DNA of 64,000 nt, taken from the NCBI RefSeq assembly GCF_900112185.1, contig NZ_FOKP01000003.1:341006-405005 (forward strand), read 5' to 3'. Shown here piece by piece: positions 43,347 to 53,351 of this stretch. Positions within the stretch are counted from its first letter, which is position 1, and every line of letters begins with the position of its first letter. The stretch comes from Allobosea sp. CRIB-10. GTDB taxonomy: Bacteria; Pseudomonadota; Alphaproteobacteria; Rhizobiales; Beijerinckiaceae. The position numbers and the translations under genes were made by a program. Below the pieces are notes generated by a model. The model searched no databases, was not told the origin of the DNA, and worked only from the letters and a program-made list of their open reading frames with translations.

Positions 43347-44207
43347 ATAAGGATGGGCTTCGCACTTGCACTCGGCCTCTGGCTGGCGACATCGGGCGGC
43401 CTTGCCCGCGCCGACGAGGCGCCGGCCAAGCCGCAGCGCATCGTCTCGCTCAACATGTGCACCGACGAGCTGGTGCTGCGGCTGGCATCGCCGAAGCACA
43501 TCGCCTCGGTGACCTGGCTGTCGCAGGATCCGCGCAACGCCAACATGGCCGGGCTCGCCCGCAGCATTCCGGCCAATCACGGCCTGGTCGAGCAGGTGCT
43601 GGCGCTGAAGCCCGATCTCGTCATCGCCGGCGCCTATACGACGCGCTCGACCGTTGCGCTGCTGAAGCGTGTCGGCATGACCGTCCGCGAGTTCGGCGTG
43701 CCGAGCAATCTCGCCGAGATGCGCCGGCAGATCCACGACATGGCGAACCTCCTCGGCGAGCCGCAGAACGGCGAAGCCCTGATCGCCGAGATCGAGGCCC
43801 GCCTCGCCGCGCTGGCCGGCCGCCCGCGCCCGGCGCATCCGCGCGCGATCGTGCTGCGCCCGAACGGCTTCACCACCGGGCGCGGCTCGCTCGTCGACGA
43901 GATCCTGACGGCCGCGGGGCTGACCAACCTCGCCGCCGAGCTCGGCATCGACAATTATGGCCAGATCGCGCTCGAGACCGTCGCGCTCGGACAGGCCGAC
44001 ATCCTGATCCTCAACACCACGCCGGACGGCCCGCCCTCTTTGGCGCATGAGATCCTGCATCACCCGGTCCTCGCCCGGCTCGGCGACCGGCTGAAGCTCG
44101 TCGCCCTGCCCGCGAAGCTTTGGACCTGCGCCGGTCCCGCGGTGATCGACGCGATCGAATTGCTGCTCGACGCCGCCGCGCCGCCCCCTGCCGGAAAGAC
44201 GCCATGA
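43341..44207 (+). CDS. btuF: Cobalamin ABC transporter substrate-binding protein
   Basis: This is a periplasmic binding protein of the BtuF/FhuD class, 288 residues. A signal peptide (FALALGLWLATSGGLARA) is followed by PQRIVSLNMCTDELVLRLASPKHIASVTW and LVEQVLALKPDLVIAGAYT, the usual two-lobed framework. It should bind cobalamin and pass it to BtuCD. ATG at 43341 supplies an Arg before the hydrophobic core. ATG at 43353 is an alternative that would shorten the signal. The start sits within an intergenic repeat. The stop overlaps the btuC ATG. Confidence 0.88.
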   Translation: MTIRMGFALALGLWLATSGGLARADEAPAKPQRIVSLNMCTDELVLRLASPKHIASVTWLSQDPRNANMAGLARSIPANHGLVEQVLALKPDLVIAGAYTTRSTVALLKRVGMTVREFGVPSNLAEMRRQIHDMANLLGEPQNGEALIAEIEARLAALAGRPRPAHPRAIVLRPNGFTTGRGSLVDEILTAAGLTNLAAELGIDNYGQIALETVALGQADILILNTTPDGPPSLAHEILHHPVLARLGDRLKLVALPAKLWTCAGPAVIDAIELLLDAAAPPPAGKTP

Positions 44208-45229
44208 GCGCCGTGGCCGTGCCCACTTCCGCCTCCGAGCGAATGTCCTATTGGCGGCTCGTCGTCCTTCTGGCTGCGGCGACGCTCGTCATGGCGGCGC
44301 TCTCGCTCGCCGTCGGCTATGCCCGGCTCGACCTCTTCGCCGCGCTCGGCGACTGGCTTGCCGGCCGGCGGAGCCTGCCGGCGCTGGTCCTGGTCGAATT
44401 GCGCCTGCCGCGCGCCATCCTCGGCGCGCTCGTCGGCTTCAGCCTCGGCCTCGCCGGCGCGGCGATGCAGGGCCTCTTGCGCAATCCGCTGGCCGAGCCC
44501 GGCATCGTCGGCATCTCCAGCGCCGCCGCCTTCGGGGCGGTCACCGTGTTCTATTCGGGCTTCGCCGGCGCCTTCGCGCTCGCTTTGCCGCTCGGCGGCA
44601 TCGCCGGGGCTCTGCTGGCCGTGCTGCTGCTCTTTGCCCTCAATGGCCGCGGCGCCGGCACGATGACGCTGATCCTCGCCGGCGTCGCGATCAACAGCTT
44701 CGCCGGGGCAATGACCTCGCTCGCCCTCAACCTCGCGCCCAACCCCTATGCCGCGCTGGAGATCGTGTTCTGGCTGATGGGCTCGCTGGCCGACCGCAGC
44801 CTGATCCATGTCTGGCTGGTGCTGCCACTGATGCTCGTCGGCTGGGCCCTGCTGCTCTCCTGCACGCCGGCGCTCGACGGCCTCACCCTCGGCGAGGACA
44901 CGGCGCGCAGCCTCGGCTTCGATCTGACCTGGCTGCGGGTGCGGTTGATCGGCGGCGCGGCGCTCGCCGTCGGCAGCGCCGTCGCCGTCACCGGCGCGAT
45001 CGGCTTCGTCGGCCTCGTCGTGCCACATCTCCTGCGCCCGCTGGTCGGCCACAGGCCTGGCCGGCTGTTGCTGGTCAGCGGCTTCGGCGGGGCGATCCTG
45101 TTGCTCGCCGCCGACACGATGCTGCGGCTGATGCCGATCCGGCCCGAGCTCAAGCTCGGCGTCGTCACCGCCCTGATCGGCGCGCCCTTCCTGTTCAGCC
45201 TGATCCAGCGCCTGCGGCGGGAGACGTGA
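44204..45229 (+). CDS. btuC: Cobalamin ABC transporter permease
   Basis: The product is a FecCD-type permease of 341 residues with about ten membrane segments. The family blocks are RLPRAILGALVGFSLGLAGAAMQGLLRNPLAEPGIVGIS, LILAGVAINSFAGA and GAIGFVGLVVPHLLRPLVGHRPGRLLLVSGFGGAILLLAAD. The last is the coupling loop that meets the ATPase. It starts at an ATGA overlap with btuF. Its stop overlaps the next start. Confidence 0.92.
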   Translation: MSAVAVPTSASERMSYWRLVVLLAAATLVMAALSLAVGYARLDLFAALGDWLAGRRSLPALVLVELRLPRAILGALVGFSLGLAGAAMQGLLRNPLAEPGIVGISSAAAFGAVTVFYSGFAGAFALALPLGGIAGALLAVLLLFALNGRGAGTMTLILAGVAINSFAGAMTSLALNLAPNPYAALEIVFWLMGSLADRSLIHVWLVLPLMLVGWALLLSCTPALDGLTLGEDTARSLGFDLTWLRVRLIGGAALAVGSAVAVTGAIGFVGLVVPHLLRPLVGHRPGRLLLVSGFGGAILLLAADTMLRLMPIRPELKLGVVTALIGAPFLFSLIQRLRRET

Positions 45230-46020
45230 TGCGCATCGAAGCCAAAGGCATCGCGATCGCCTTCGACGGCAAGCCGATCCTCGCCGGGATCGATCTTGCC
45301 CTGCGCCCCGGCGAGCTCGTCGGCCTGATTGGCGCCAACGGGGCCGGCAAGACCACTCTGCTGCGCATCCTTGCCGACCTGCTGCCGCCCGCGGCAGGCA
45401 CGGTCCTCTATGACGGCAAGCCGGCAAGGACGCTGGGGCGCCGCACGCTCGCTCGGCGGCTCGCCTTCCTTGCCCAGGGCGGCAGCGTGCAATGGCAGAT
45501 GCGGGCCGAGGCTGTCGTCGCGCTCGGGCGCCTGCCGCATCGGCGCCCTTTCGCCGATCTGACCGAGGCCGACCGCACCGCGATCAGCGACGCTTTTGCC
45601 GCTGCCGACGCCAGCGCCTTTCGCGAGCGCAGCCTAGACACCCTCTCCGGCGGCGAACGCATGCGCGTGCTGCTGGCGCGCGCGCTGGCGGTCGAAGCGG
45701 AGATGCTGTTGGCCGACGAGCCGCTGGTCGGGCTCGATCCGCGCCATCAGCTCGAGGCGATGGCGCTGTTCAAGCGGATCGCCGCCAACGGCACAGGCGG
45801 CGTCGTCGTGCTGCACGATCTCTCGCTCGCCGGGCGCTTCTGCGACCGGCTCGTCTTACTGGACGATGGCCGCATCCTCGCCGACGGGCCGCCCGCCGCC
45901 GTGCTCGACGACGGCAACCTCGCCCGCGCCTTCGGCATCGCGGTCGCGCGCGGGGATCGCAACGGTGAGCAATTCGTCCTGCCCTGGCAGGCCCTGACCA
46001 ACGAGGAAGCCAGCCGATGA
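45229..46020 (+). CDS. btuD: Cobalamin ABC transporter ATP-binding protein
   Basis: This ABC ATPase (263 residues) has Walker A GANGAGKTTLLRIL, a Q-loop LAFLAQGG, the signature LSGGERMRVLLARAL, Walker B MLLADEP and the switch His in VVLHDLS. It should power BtuC-BtuF import of B12. The start (ATG at 45229) overlaps the btuC stop TGATG. It ends four bases into the unknown fifth gene. Confidence 0.92.
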   Translation: MRIEAKGIAIAFDGKPILAGIDLALRPGELVGLIGANGAGKTTLLRILADLLPPAAGTVLYDGKPARTLGRRTLARRLAFLAQGGSVQWQMRAEAVVALGRLPHRRPFADLTEADRTAISDAFAAADASAFRERSLDTLSGGERMRVLLARALAVEAEMLLADEPLVGLDPRHQLEAMALFKRIAANGTGGVVVLHDLSLAGRFCDRLVLLDDGRILADGPPAAVLDDGNLARAFGIAVARGDRNGEQFVLPWQALTNEEASR

Positions 46021-47021
46021 CGGCAGACGACGTGACCAGACTGATCCGCGATGAGCTGGCCTCGGTGACGACGCAATGGAATCTCGGCACCTTCGGCGCC
46101 ATCGCCGAATTCCTGCGCGATCCCGGCGAGCCGGTCGAACTCGGTGATCGACCGGGCCGGCTCTTCGCCGTCACCGATCGCGGCGGCATCGGCTTCGACG
46201 ATCTCTCCGAGGTCAGGCTCTTCGCCTCTGAAACCGCTGTCGGCTCGGGCTGGAGCCATCGCATCGCGCTCTGCCTGCCGGAAACGGCCTGCGCGATGAA
46301 CAGGCGCAGCGTCCTGACCGAACTCGGCCCGGACGAGGCGGCGCTGCGGTTACAAGACCGCGCCGGCATCCTCTTCGACATGGGCCTCGGCACGCTGCAG
46401 GTCGACATTTGCATCCGCACCGGCGATCCGCAATTGATCGCGACCTTGCGCTCCGCCGCCGGCAGGAGCCTGTTCGAGCCGGGCAATCCGGCGATGGGGG
46501 CGATCGTCGCGAAGGGCCCGCATCGCGTCTTCGTTAGCCGCGCCGGCCGCTGCGAGGTCTATCAGCCGATCCCGCCGGCCGACGGCAAGAGCCCGGAAGG
46601 GCCGCACACCCATGTCCTGCCGCAATTGCTGCGCAGCGGCCGCACCCATGCGGCGACCGAGCCGGTGCCGGAGGGCTTGGTCCCCTTTGCCCATCTCGTC
46701 CCGGCCCATCCGCTCAAGGACGCGATGGCCCGGCCGCGGCCATGGGACGGCGCGGCCCATGAGCGCTTCCAAGCGCTGCTCGCCGCCACTGGCGACCCGG
46801 AACTCACGGTGCTGAAGCAGCGACTTCTGGAGGCGATCCACAGCGGCTTGGACCCCGCCGGCTTCCGTGAGCCGGCGAACAAGTTTGCTCGCCACACCCT
46901 GCGGGTCACGCTCCGGCAATTGCGGGCCGGCCCGAAACCGCCGGGCCTGTCGCGCTGGCTGGAGGCCTTCGACAAGCAGGAGCAGGCGAGCGAGGATGCC
47001 GACGCCTACGGCCACGGCTAG
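46017..47021 (+). CDS. Unknown protein, fifth gene of the B12 uptake operon
   Basis: I do not recognise this 334-residue protein. It has no signal peptide or membrane segment, so it is probably cytoplasmic. The middle is rich in His (EGPHTHVLPQLLRSGRTHAA, FAHLVPAHPLKD) and has three cysteines; the C-terminal third is helical and basic. Its ATG overlaps the btuD stop by four bases, so it is translated with the transporter and probably controlled by the same riboswitch. A role in processing, binding or use of cobalamin is an inference from position only. Confidence 0.8.
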   Translation: MTADDVTRLIRDELASVTTQWNLGTFGAIAEFLRDPGEPVELGDRPGRLFAVTDRGGIGFDDLSEVRLFASETAVGSGWSHRIALCLPETACAMNRRSVLTELGPDEAALRLQDRAGILFDMGLGTLQVDICIRTGDPQLIATLRSAAGRSLFEPGNPAMGAIVAKGPHRVFVSRAGRCEVYQPIPPADGKSPEGPHTHVLPQLLRSGRTHAATEPVPEGLVPFAHLVPAHPLKDAMARPRPWDGAAHERFQALLAATGDPELTVLKQRLLEAIHSGLDPAGFREPANKFARHTLRVTLRQLRAGPKPPGLSRWLEAFDKQEQASEDADAYGHG

Positions 47022-47269
47022 TAGAGCGCCGGCCCCCGGTTCGCCTCGACGCGGAGTTCCGGCCGGCAGCCGCGGCGCGTCGCCCGCCAGATCGGATCAG
47101 GCTCGATGAGGTTGCCCTGCTGGGCATCGCCGCCGGCGTCAGCGCCGAGAGTGGCAGCGCCGGCGCCGACTCGACTAGACCCCAAGAGAGGTAGCCGCCG
47201 TCGCAGGCGTCTTTACACTGGTTCAAAGCTACAGGGAGGATGGCTTCCCCGTCAGGACAGGCCTTGGAT

Positions 47270-48877
47270 ATGACAGTGCGACTGAGCCGCTTCACCACCC
47301 TCGTCTTCTGCATTCTGGTTGCGCTCGTCGCAGTCCCGCTCGCTTTCAGCCATCCCTGGCTCTGGCTGCCCGGCCTGCTCGCCGCGGCGCTGGCGCTGAT
47401 CGGCTTCTGGGACCTCTCCCAGACCGAGCACGCGATCCGGCGCAACTATCCGGTGATAGGCCATATCCGCTGGTTCGCCGAGCTGGTCCGCCCCGAATTG
47501 CGGCAATACCTGTTCGAGGCCGACGAGGAAGCCGCGCCATTCTCGCGCTCGCAGCGCTCGCTGGTCTATCGCCGCGCCAAGAACCTCGCCGGCGACCATC
47601 CCTTCGGCACGCTGCTCGACGTCTATCGCGACGGCTACGAGTTCATCGGCCACTCGACGCGGCCGGCGCCGGTCTCGGATCCCGAGAGCTTCCGCATCAC
47701 CATCGGCAACGGCCAGTGCCGGCAGCCCTATTCGGCTTCCGTCTTCAACATCTCGGCGATGAGCTTCGGCTCGCTCTCGGCCAATGCGATCCGGGCGCTC
47801 AACACCGGCGCGCGCCTCGGCCGCTTCAGCCACGACACCGGCGAGGGCAGCATCAGCCCCTATCATCGCGAGGGCGGCGGCGACATCGTCTGGGAGGTCG
47901 CCAGCGGCTATTTCGGCTGCCGCGACGAGCACGGCCGCTTCGACCCCGAGCGCTTCGCCAGGCAGGCGGTCGATCCCCAGGTCAAGATGATCGAGATCAA
48001 GCTGAGCCAGGGCGCCAAGCCCGGCCATGGCGGCATCCTGCCGGCGCCGAAGGTGACGCCCGAGATCGCCGCGACGCGCGGCGTGCCGGTCGGGCAGGAC
48101 TGCATCTCGCCGCCGAGCCACAGCGCCTTCTCGACGCCGCTTGAGATGATGGCCTTCATCGCCCAGTTGCGCGAGCTTTCCGGCGGCAAGCCGGTCGGCT
48201 TCAAGCTCTGCCTCGGCCATCCCTGGGAGTTCATGGGCATGGTCAAGGCGATGCTGGAGAGCGGCGTCGTGCCCGATTTCATCGTCGTCGACGGCGCCGA
48301 GGGCGGCACCGGCGCCGCCCCGGTGGAGTTCAGCGACCATATCGGCCTGCCGATGCGCGAGGGCCTGCTCTTCGTCCACAACGTGCTGGTCGGCGCCGGC
48401 CTGCGCGACAAGGTCAAGATCGGCGCCGCCGGGCGCATCGTCAGCGCCTTCGATATCGCCAGCGTCCTCGCCATCGGCGCCGACTGGGCCAATGCGGCGC
48501 GTGGCTTCATGTTCGCGCTCGGCTGCGTCCAGTCGCTGTCCTGCAACACCAATCGCTGCCCGACCGGCGTCGCCACGCAGGACGCCGTGCGCCAGCGGGC
48601 GCTCGTGGTGCCGGACAAGGCGCAGCGCGTGCACCGCTTCCACGCCAACACCCTGCACGCGCTCGCCGACATGCTGGCGGCCGCCGGCCTGACCCATCCC
48701 GAGCAGCTCGGCCCGCACCATCTCGTGCGCCGCGTCAGCGCCACCGAGATCCGGCTGTTCTCCGACCTGCACGTCTTCCTGCAGCAAGGCGAACTGCTGA
48801 CCGGACTCTGCGAGCATGCGTTCTATCGCCGCAACTGGGACCTCGCCCGCACCGACAGCTTCGACAGAGTGTCGTGA
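47270..48877 (+). CDS. Membrane-anchored FMN-binding glutamate synthase-like protein
   Basis: The 535-residue product has one or two N-terminal membrane segments (VFCILVALVAVPLAF, WLPGLLAAALALIGFW), then a glutamate-synthase central/FMN domain: MSFGSLSANAIRALN, HDTGEGSISPYH, IEIKLSQGAKPGHGG, and the Cys cluster LSCNTNRCPTGVATQ that would hold a 3Fe-4S centre. The glutaminase and C-terminal domains of GltB are missing, so it is not a full glutamate synthase. Its electron donor and product are unknown. ATG at 47270 is preferred, because the ATG at 47240 touches its own GGAGG. The 248 bases before it hold nothing else I can support. Confidence 0.85.
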   Translation: MTVRLSRFTTLVFCILVALVAVPLAFSHPWLWLPGLLAAALALIGFWDLSQTEHAIRRNYPVIGHIRWFAELVRPELRQYLFEADEEAAPFSRSQRSLVYRRAKNLAGDHPFGTLLDVYRDGYEFIGHSTRPAPVSDPESFRITIGNGQCRQPYSASVFNISAMSFGSLSANAIRALNTGARLGRFSHDTGEGSISPYHREGGGDIVWEVASGYFGCRDEHGRFDPERFARQAVDPQVKMIEIKLSQGAKPGHGGILPAPKVTPEIAATRGVPVGQDCISPPSHSAFSTPLEMMAFIAQLRELSGGKPVGFKLCLGHPWEFMGMVKAMLESGVVPDFIVVDGAEGGTGAAPVEFSDHIGLPMREGLLFVHNVLVGAGLRDKVKIGAAGRIVSAFDIASVLAIGADWANAARGFMFALGCVQSLSCNTNRCPTGVATQDAVRQRALVVPDKAQRVHRFHANTLHALADMLAAAGLTHPEQLGPHHLVRRVSATEIRLFSDLHVFLQQGELLTGLCEHAFYRRNWDLARTDSFDRVS

Positions 48878-49033
48878 GGCATTCAACAGCGACGAGGAGA
48901 AACATCTGACGCACAAGGCGGGCGCGTAACAAGACCGTAGCCTTCCCGACAGAAAATGCTCAGTATCGACTCGGGATAGGATACACGCTCCGTGCCTGTC
49001 GATTGGCGGGGCGAAACGGCGAAGGAATATGTG

Positions 49034-50194
49034 ATGTCTGAGCGTTCACGGATGGCACGCGCGAAGCGGATATCTTCGACCTTGCCTCTCTCCGTCATGG
49101 CGCTTGCAGCCGCTTTCGCCTTCGGACCGGGAACCGGCGCCCTCGCCCAGCAGCCGGCGCCCGCCGCCGTCCCGGTCGGCACCGTCATGGCCGAGAAGCG
49201 TGCGATCACGCAGACCGCCGACTTCGTCGGGCGCATCGAGGCGGTCAATCGCGTCGACATCCGCGCCCGCGTCACCGGCTTTCTCGACGACGTGCTGTTC
49301 AAGGACGGCTCGACCGTCGCCGAGGGCGCGCCGCTCTTCCGCATCGAGCGCGCGCCGTTCGAAGCGGCGGTCGAGCAGGCGCAGGGCTCGCTGGAGCGGG
49401 CCCAGGGCACCCTCCAGAACGCCGTTGTGCAGCGCCAGCGCGCCGAGGATCTCCTGCGCACCAATGCCGGCTCGGTCGCCATCCGCGACCAGCGCGTCGC
49501 CGAAGAAAAGGGCGCCCAGGGCGACCAGACCACCGCCGAGGCCAATCTGAAGACAGCCCAAATCAATCTCGGCTACACCGAGATCAAGGCGCCGATCGCC
49601 GGCCGGATCGGCCGCACCAAGGTGACAAAGGGCAATGTCGTCGGGCCCGACAGCGGCGTGCTGGCGCAGATCGTCAGCGACAATCCGATGTATGTCACCT
49701 TCCCGGTCAGCCAGCGCGAGTTCCTGGCCCTGAAGACGAACCGGCTCCCGGCCGACGGCCAAGCTCCGCTCGTCAGCCTGAAATTCTCGGACGGCTCAGC
49801 TTACGATCAGAAGGGACGAGTCGACTTCATCGATGTCTCGGTCGAGCGCGGCACCGACACCGTGCTGGTCCGCGCCACCCTGCCAAATCCGGACGGCAAG
49901 CTCCTCGATGGCACGCTTGTGCGTGTCGGCGTCCAGGCGCCTCAGAGCGAAGAGAAGGTGCTGGTGCCGCAATCGGCGCTGATCGCCGACCAGCAGGGCT
50001 CCTATGTCTTCGCCGTCGAGGACGGCAAAGCCGTCGCCAAACGCGTCAAGGTCGGCGCCGAGGCCGGTGCCTATGTCGCCATCGACCAGGGCCTTTCCGG
50101 CAACGAGCAGATCGTCATCCAGGGTCTGCAGAACCTCCGGCCCGGCGTGCCGGTGCTGGCTTCGCCCGTGACCCCGCCGGTCGGCCGGAGCTGA
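49034..50194 (+). CDS. RND efflux periplasmic adaptor (MexA/AcrA family)
   Basis: This membrane-fusion protein (386 residues) has a signal sequence ending GALAQ, the barrel-sandwich half [43 protein letters not shown], a coiled-coil hairpin (about 90-160) and [20 protein letters not shown]. It links the inner-membrane pump to an outer-membrane channel. The start has GAAGGA upstream. It forms an operon with the permease gene 4 bases downstream. There is no outer-membrane factor or regulator gene in the cluster, so a TolC-type protein is probably shared. Confidence 0.93.
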   Translation: MSERSRMARAKRISSTLPLSVMALAAAFAFGPGTGALAQQPAPAAVPVGTVMAEKRAITQTADFVGRIEAVNRVDIRARVTGFLDDVLFKDGSTVAEGAPLFRIERAPFEAAVEQAQGSLERAQGTLQNAVVQRQRAEDLLRTNAGSVAIRDQRVAEEKGAQGDQTTAEANLKTAQINLGYTEIKAPIAGRIGRTKVTKGNVVGPDSGVLAQIVSDNPMYVTFPVSQREFLALKTNRLPADGQAPLVSLKFSDGSAYDQKGRVDFIDVSVERGTDTVLVRATLPNPDGKLLDGTLVRVGVQAPQSEEKVLVPQSALIADQQGSYVFAVEDGKAVAKRVKVGAEAGAYVAIDQGLSGNEQIVIQGLQNLRPGVPVLASPVTPPVGRS

Positions 50195-50198
50195 ACCG

Positions 50199-53100
50199 AT
50201 GCTGAGCTCCGTCTTCGTCGACCGGCCCCGGCTGGCGATCGTCATCGCGCTCGTCACCACGATCGCGGGTCTGATCTCGCTGTTCGCGATTCCCGTCGCG
50301 CAATATCCCGACATCGTGCCGCCGCAGATCTCGGTTAGGGCCGTCTATCCCGGCGCCTCGGCCGCCGTGGTCGAGCAGACCGTGGCCCAGCCGATCGAGG
50401 CGCAGATCGTCGGCACCGACAAGATGCTCTACATGAAGAGCGTCAGCGGCAATGACGGCAGCTATTCGCTGCAGGTCTCGTTCGAACTCGGCACCAATGC
50501 CGACATCAACAACGTCAACGTCAACAACCGCGTGCAGCTCGCTTTGTCGAAGCTGCCGCAGGAGGTCCAGCGCAGCGGCGTCACGGTCAAGAAGCAGTCC
50601 TCGGCGCTGCTCGGCGTCATCGCCGTCTATGCGCCGAAGGGCAATTACGACACGCTGTTCGTCTCGAACTACGTCACCATCAACCTGCTCGACGCGATCA
50701 AGTCGACGGCCGGCGTCGGCGATGCCATGCTGTTCGGCGCGCAGGACTACGCGATCCGCGCCTGGGTCCGCACCGACAGCCTGACCGGCCTCAACCTGAC
50801 AACCGGCGACATCATCGCCGCGATCCAGGGCCAGAATGCGCAGGCGGCGGTCGGGCGCATCGGCGCGCGGCCGATCTCCGACGACCAGCAGCTCCAGCTC
50901 AACATCCAGACCAAGGGCCGCCTGACCTCGCCGGAGGAGTTCGGCAAGATCGTGCTGCGCACCAATGCCGACGGCTCCGTGCTGCGGCTCTCGGACGTGG
51001 CTCGCCTCGAGCTCGGCGCCGCCAATCTCGACCGCGACACCCGCCTCAACGGCGGCCCGGCCGTGCTGATCGGCGTCTACCAGGCGCCGGGCGCCAACGC
51101 TCTCACCGCCCTCGATTCGGTCAAGAAGACCATCGGCGACCTCGAAAAATCCTTCCCCGACGGCCTGGCCTGGAAGGTCACCTATGACCCGACCGCCTTC
51201 GTCACGGCGACGATCCACGAGGTGCAGAAGACGCTGATCGAGGCCTTCGTCCTCGTCGTCCTCGTCGTCTACATCTTCCTCGGCAATCTCAGGGCGACGC
51301 TGATCCCGACCATCGCCGTGCCGGTGAGCCTGGTCGGCGCCTTCATCGTCCTCAACGCCATCGGCTATTCCGCCAACACCGTCTCGCTGCTCGCGGTCGT
51401 CCTCGCCATCGGCATCGTCGTCGACGACGCGATCGTCGTGATCGAGAATGTCGAGCGCGTGATGGAGGAGCATCCCGAACTCTCTCCAGCGGAGGCGACC
51501 AAGCGGGCGATGGGCGAGATCGTCGCTCCGATCATCGCGATCACGCTGGTGCTGCTCTCGGTCTTCGTGCCGGTCGCCTTCATCCCCGGGATTTCCGGCG
51601 AGCTCTTCCGGCAGTTCGCCGTCACCGTCGCGGTCGCGATGGTGCTCTCGGCGATCAACGCCCTGACGCTGTCGCCGGCGCTCTGCGCCATCCTCCTGAG
51701 GCCGCATCACGGACCGCGGCGCGGGCCGATCGGCCACATCATGCGCGGCATCGACTGGACGCGCGACCGCTATGGCGACGGCGTGGCGCGCCTTGTGCGC
51801 ATCTCGGCCATCAGCCTTGCCCTGACCGCGGCGTTCGGCGCCGGCATCTACGCCATGGGGCGGATCACGCCGACCGGCTTCCTGCCCGAGGACGATCAGG
51901 GCGCCTTCTTCGTCGTCGCGCAATTGCCCGACGGCGCCTCGATCGGGCGCACATCGACGCTCGCCGCCGAGGTCGAGGGCATCCTCAAGACGGAAAAGGC
52001 GATCGCGGACTATTCCACGGTCATCGGCCTCAACTTCATCGACAATTATTCCCAGCCCAATGCCGGCTTCTTCGTGGTGACGCTGAAGCCGTTCGACCAG
52101 CGCACCAGCCCGGAGGACACGGCCCCGGCGGTCATCGCCCGCCTCGCCCAGAAATTCCGCAGCGTGCGCGACGGCAATGTCGTCCCGGTCGCGCCCCCGC
52201 CGATCATCGGCCTCGGTACCGGCGGCGGCTTCAGCTATGTGCTGATGGACATGGGCTCCTCGGATCCCAAGGCGCTGGGCCGAGCCCTGCGCGGGCTCAC
52301 CGTCGCCGCCAACCAGGACCCGCAACTACGGCGGGTGTTCTCGACCTTCTCGGATTCGGCACCGTCGATCTATCTCGACATCGACCGCGACAAGGTCCAG
52401 ATCCTCGGTGTCGCGCTGAGCGACGTGTTCCAGGCCCTGCAGGCCTCGCTCGGCGGCTACTACGTCAACGACATGAACCTGTTCGGCCGCACCTGGCAGG
52501 TCCAGGTCCAGGCCGAAGGCACTGATCGCGCCTCGGTCAACGACATCTATCGCATCAACGTCCGCAACAAGTCCGGCGAGATGGTGCCGCTGCGCTCATT
52601 CGTGGAAGCGCGGGTCGAGGTCGGCCCACAGGCGCTCATCCGCTACAACAATCGTCTGGCGGTGACGCTCCAGGGCTCGCCCGCCCCGGGCGTCTCCTCG
52701 GGCCAGGCGCTGAAGGCGATGGAAGCGGTGGCGGCCAAGACGCTGTCGATGGGGTATCGCGGCGAATGGACCGACGTCTCCTTCCAGGAGAAGCGGGCCG
52801 AGGGGCAGACGGCGATCATCCTCGCCTTCGCGCTGCTCTTCGCCTATCTCTTCCTGGTCGCGCTCTATGAGAGCTGGACCATCCCTGTGCCGGTGCTGCT
52901 CTCGGTGGCGGTCGGCGTGCTCGGCGCCTTCGTCGCGATCGTCATCGCCAAGCTGACGCTCGATCTCTACGCCCAGATCGGCATCGTCGTGCTGATCGGC
53001 CTTGCCGCCAAGAACGGCATCCTGATCGTCGAGTTCGCCAAGGAGCTGCGCGAGAAGGGCCATCCGCTGCTCCATGCCGCGACCGAGGGCGCCCGTTTGC

Positions 53101-53333
53101 GCTTCCGTCCGGTGATGATGACGTCCTTCGCCTTCATCCTCGGCCTGCTGCCGCTGGTGATCGCGGAAGGTCCCTCGAAGCTCGCCAGGCGCGACGTCGG
53201 CACGCCGGTCTTCGGCGGCATGCTGTTCGCGTCCCTCCTCGGCATCTTCGTGATCCCGGCGCTCTATGTCGTCTTCCAGGGCCTGCGCGAGCGGCTGCGG
53301 CCCTCGACGCGGCCGAAAGCGGAGCAGGCCTAG
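50199..53333 (+). CDS. RND multidrug efflux permease (HAE-1 family)
   Basis: The permease has the standard 1044 residues of AcrB/MexB-type pumps, with 12 membrane segments and two large periplasmic domains. Segment 4 holds the paired proton-carrying aspartates in [21 protein letters not shown]. The segment 11-12 region has [21 protein letters not shown] with the conserved Lys. The N-terminus ([20 protein letters not shown]) fits the family. Substrates cannot be predicted from sequence. The LacI gene that follows is convergent and belongs to the next cluster. Confidence 0.95.
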   Translation: MLSSVFVDRPRLAIVIALVTTIAGLISLFAIPVAQYPDIVPPQISVRAVYPGASAAVVEQTVAQPIEAQIVGTDKMLYMKSVSGNDGSYSLQVSFELGTNADINNVNVNNRVQLALSKLPQEVQRSGVTVKKQSSALLGVIAVYAPKGNYDTLFVSNYVTINLLDAIKSTAGVGDAMLFGAQDYAIRAWVRTDSLTGLNLTTGDIIAAIQGQNAQAAVGRIGARPISDDQQLQLNIQTKGRLTSPEEFGKIVLRTNADGSVLRLSDVARLELGAANLDRDTRLNGGPAVLIGVYQAPGANALTALDSVKKTIGDLEKSFPDGLAWKVTYDPTAFVTATIHEVQKTLIEAFVLVVLVVYIFLGNLRATLIPTIAVPVSLVGAFIVLNAIGYSANTVSLLAVVLAIGIVVDDAIVVIENVERVMEEHPELSPAEATKRAMGEIVAPIIAITLVLLSVFVPVAFIPGISGELFRQFAVTVAVAMVLSAINALTLSPALCAILLRPHHGPRRGPIGHIMRGIDWTRDRYGDGVARLVRISAISLALTAAFGAGIYAMGRITPTGFLPEDDQGAFFVVAQLPDGASIGRTSTLAAEVEGILKTEKAIADYSTVIGLNFIDNYSQPNAGFFVVTLKPFDQRTSPEDTAPAVIARLAQKFRSVRDGNVVPVAPPPIIGLGTGGGFSYVLMDMGSSDPKALGRALRGLTVAANQDPQLRRVFSTFSDSAPSIYLDIDRDKVQILGVALSDVFQALQASLGGYYVNDMNLFGRTWQVQVQAEGTDRASVNDIYRINVRNKSGEMVPLRSFVEARVEVGPQALIRYNNRLAVTLQGSPAPGVSSGQALKAMEAVAAKTLSMGYRGEWTDVSFQEKRAEGQTAIILAFALLFAYLFLVALYESWTIPVPVLLSVAVGVLGAFVAIVIAKLTLDLYAQIGIVVLIGLAAKNGILIVEFAKELREKGHPLLHAATEGARLRFRPVMMTSFAFILGLLPLVIAEGPSKLARRDVGTPVFGGMLFASLLGIFVIPALYVVFQGLRERLRPSTRPKAEQA

Positions 53334-53351
53334 CGCGCGCTCCGCGGGCGA

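Noticed and set aside
47252..48916. Open frame of 554 codons antisense to the glutamate-synthase-like gene
   Set aside because: Shadow frame; the + strand carries the FMN domain and the cysteine cluster.
50115..52325. Open frame of 736 codons antisense to the RND permease
   Set aside because: It has Asp/Arg/Gly-rich composition typical of a shadow frame, with no motifs. The RND permease on the other strand is complete.
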